From Vibrio porteresiae DSM 19223 (GTDB taxonomy: Bacteria > Pseudomonadota > Gammaproteobacteria > Enterobacterales > Vibrionaceae), in assembly GCF_024347055.1 (NCBI RefSeq), contig NZ_AP024895.1:620001-684000 (forward strand): a stretch of DNA of 64,000 nucleotides, given 5' to 3'. The number at the start of each line of letters is the position of its first letter. Positions within the stretch are counted from its first letter, which is position 1. Shown piece by piece: positions 62,305 through 64,000 of this stretch. The notes beneath the pieces were generated by a model. It worked only from the letters and a program-made list of their open reading frames with translations. It made no database searches and was not told the origin of the DNA. The translations under genes were made by a program, and so were the position numbers.

Positions 62305-63624
62305 ATGTTTTTAATTCAGGAAATTATCCGCAGAAAGCGTGATGGCGAGATTCTAAGTGCTGAAGAGATTCAGTTCTTTATCCAAGGTGTTGCCAATAAT
62401 AGCGTTTCTGAAGGACAGATCGCCGCGTTTGCGATGGCGATTTATTTTCGTGAAATGACCATGCCCGAGCGAATTGCGCTGACGTGTGCCATGCGTGATT
62501 CCGGAATGGTACTAGATTGGGCTCCAATGCAGTTTGATGGTCCAGTGCTGGACAAGCACTCCACCGGCGGAGTAGGTGATTTAACGTCGCTAGTTTTAGG
62601 ACCGATGGTCGCTGCTTGTGGTGGTTATGTACCGATGATTTCTGGACGAGGTCTAGGTCATACGGGTGGGACGCTAGATAAGCTGGAATCCATACCTGGC
62701 TATAACATCACCCCCAATAATGAACAATTTGCACAAGTCACCAAACAAGCGGGCGTGGCAATCATCGGTCAAACTGGCAATTTGGCTCCAGCCGATAAAC
62801 GCGTTTATGCGACAAGAGATATTACTGCGACCGTAGATAATCTCTCTTTGATTACGTCATCTATTCTGTCGAAAAAGCTTGCTGCTGGTTTAGATGCTTT
62901 GGTGATGGATGTAAAAGTGGGTTCGGGCGCGTTTATGCCGACGTATGAATTGTCGCAAGAGCTAGCAGAATCGATAGTGTCAGTGGCTAATGGTGCCGGA
63001 ACTCGCACCAGTGCATTACTGACCGACATGAACCAAGTGTTGGCATCGTCAGCTGGTAATGCGTTAGAGATTCGTGAAGCTATTCGTTTTCTCACGGGCG
63101 AATATCGTAACCCTCGTTTGACGGAAGTGACACTGGCTCTAGGGGCTGAAATGCTTGTTCTTGGCGGATTAGCAAAAGATAGCGAGTCCGCCAAGGCTAC
63201 ATTGCAGCAGGCGCTTGATAATGGCAGTGCTGCCGAACGTTTTGAGCGTATGGTGGCAGGGCTGGGTGGACCAAACGATCTCATTGCCAACATGCAGCGC
63301 TATTTACCTAAGGCTAATGTCATTAAACCGGTATTTGCGCAACAGTCCGGCGTGATCAGTGCGATGGACACGCGGGCGATTGGCATGACAGTCGTTGGCT
63401 TGGGCGGCGGTCGTCGCGTTGCTGATGATCTGCTTGATTACTCTGTCGGCATGGATCAGTTTGCAGCACTTGGCGATAGCGTTGATGCTCAAACTCCAAT
63501 CGCTATGTTACATGCTAACAATGAGCAAGATTGGCAGAACGCTGCACAGCAGTTAATTAAAGCCGTTACCATTAGCGATACGGCGCCAAATTTACCGATG
63601 ATTTATCGCTATCTGCGCGCGTAG
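62305..63624 (+). CDS. deoA: Thymidine phosphorylase
   Basis: 439 residues (E. coli 440). Phosphorolysis of thymidine to deoxyribose-1-phosphate. Family signature from KHSTGGVGDLTSLVLGPMVA through SGRGLGHTGGTLDKLESIPG. It follows deoC by 59 bases and precedes deoB by 33. Confidence 0.97.
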   Translation: MFLIQEIIRRKRDGEILSAEEIQFFIQGVANNSVSEGQIAAFAMAIYFREMTMPERIALTCAMRDSGMVLDWAPMQFDGPVLDKHSTGGVGDLTSLVLGPMVAACGGYVPMISGRGLGHTGGTLDKLESIPGYNITPNNEQFAQVTKQAGVAIIGQTGNLAPADKRVYATRDITATVDNLSLITSSILSKKLAAGLDALVMDVKVGSGAFMPTYELSQELAESIVSVANGAGTRTSALLTDMNQVLASSAGNALEIREAIRFLTGEYRNPRLTEVTLALGAEMLVLGGLAKDSESAKATLQQALDNGSAAERFERMVAGLGGPNDLIANMQRYLPKANVIKPVFAQQSGVISAMDTRAIGMTVVGLGGGRRVADDLLDYSVGMDQFAALGDSVDAQTPIAMLHANNEQDWQNAAQQLIKAVTISDTAPNLPMIYRYLRA

Positions 63625-63657
63625 TGTCAGAGTGACGACTGGAAGTAATAGAAACAA

Positions 63658-64000
63658 ATGAAAAGAGCCATTATTTTAGTTTTAGACTCATTTGGCATTG
63701 GCGCAACAGCCGATGCGAATGTGTTTGGTGATGTGGGTGCTGATACATTGGGCCATATTGCTGAGCAATGTGCCCAAGGCCATGCCGATAATGAACATCG
63801 TCACGGAGCGCTGACTTTGCCAAACTTATCCAAGTTGGGATTGGGCCTAGCTCATCAAGAATCGACGGGGTCGTTTGCTCCCGGATTGGATAAACAAGCC
63901 GACATTATTGGTGCTTATGGCTATGCAGCTGAGCTATCTTCAGGTAAGGACACACCTTCAGGTCACTGGGAGATTGCTGGCGTTCCGGTACTGTTTGATT
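63658..64000 (+). CDS. deoB: Phosphopentomutase, cut by the window edge
   Basis: The first 114 codons (MKRAIILVLDSFGIGATADA ... SSGKDTPSGHWEIAGV). The metal-binding Asp is in LVLDSFGIG; KDTPSGHWE holds the conserved phosphoacceptor Thr region. It interconverts (deoxy)ribose-1- and -5-phosphate, linking deoA to deoC. The rest lies right of the window; deoD is expected after it. Confidence 0.97.
   Translation, partial: MKRAIILVLDSFGIGATADANVFGDVGADTLGHIAEQCAQGHADNEHRHGALTLPNLSKLGLGLAHQESTGSFAPGLDKQADIIGAYGYAAELSSGKDTPSGHWEIAGVPVLFD

Noticed and set aside
1..64000. tRNA, rRNA or CRISPR arrays
   Set aside because: No cloverleaf-like GGTTC-AANCC patterns, no rRNA stretches and no regularly spaced repeats were seen.

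Overview
The window is chromosomal DNA of a gamma-proteobacterium of the Vibrionaceae (Vibrio or a close relative). The evidence is gene order and protein sequence: lpxC-secA-mutT-dapB-carAB, gltBD beside yhcC, mtn-cbiB-btuF-yadS, arcB and arcA side by side, thrABC-grcA-nfo-ung, and a nupC-deoCAB block whose NupC closely matches the Vibrio cholerae concentrative nucleoside transporter. Species cannot be fixed from the sequence alone.

Layout. 1-10.7 kb: the 3' part of lpxC, then secA, mutT, dapB, carA and carB, all rightward and separated by clear terminators. 10.8-13.5 kb: a TauE/SafE permease convergent with a LysR regulator, then pdxY. 13.6-17.3 kb: a leftward cluster for cobamide salvage and S-adenosyl recycling (mtn, cbiB, btuF, yadS) plus a DUF1499 lipoprotein. 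17.5-25.6 kb: gltD and gltB leftward, a yhcC-type radical SAM protein rightward, and maa.

25.7-33.07 kb: a visibly AT-rich accessory island. It carries a HaeIII-like restriction-modification pair (convergent, sharing one perfect hairpin), a basic coiled-coil protein, a divergent HUH relaxase, a 49-residue zinc-ribbon protein, a RepL-like winged-helix protein, a G/C-rich inverted repeat that could be an oriT, and a large serine recombinase at the right edge. It reads as an integrated mobilizable plasmid or IME with a restriction-modification cargo. The exact att ends were not resolved.

33.15-35.7 kb: an AraC regulator and a stand-alone CoA-acylating aldehyde dehydrogenase. 36-41.4 kb: arcB, a lipoprotein, arcA, DUF3293, an RraA-family protein and a small outer-membrane barrel. 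41.6-46.7 kb: the thr operon with leader peptide and attenuator. 46.7-50.2 kb: grcA behind two FNR-like boxes, nfo, a small ORF, ung, a hemerythrin protein and DUF3545. 50.9-54 kb: an alanine/glycine-type symporter, yaaA and yjjV. 54-64 kb: a nucleoside uptake and catabolism block, with a BMP-type ABC importer leftward and nupC, deoC, deoA and partial deoB rightward, with operator-like palindromes between them.

Themes: redox control (ArcA/ArcB, FNR boxes before arcA and grcA), nitrogen, amino-acid and pyrimidine synthesis (dapB, carAB, gltBD, thrABC), DNA repair (mutT, nfo, ung) and nucleoside scavenging. The least ordinary observations are the mobilizable island, an ArcB that keeps Cys180 but has Phe at the second redox-cysteine position, a seven-GATC cluster upstream of secA, and several unexplained perfect palindromes.
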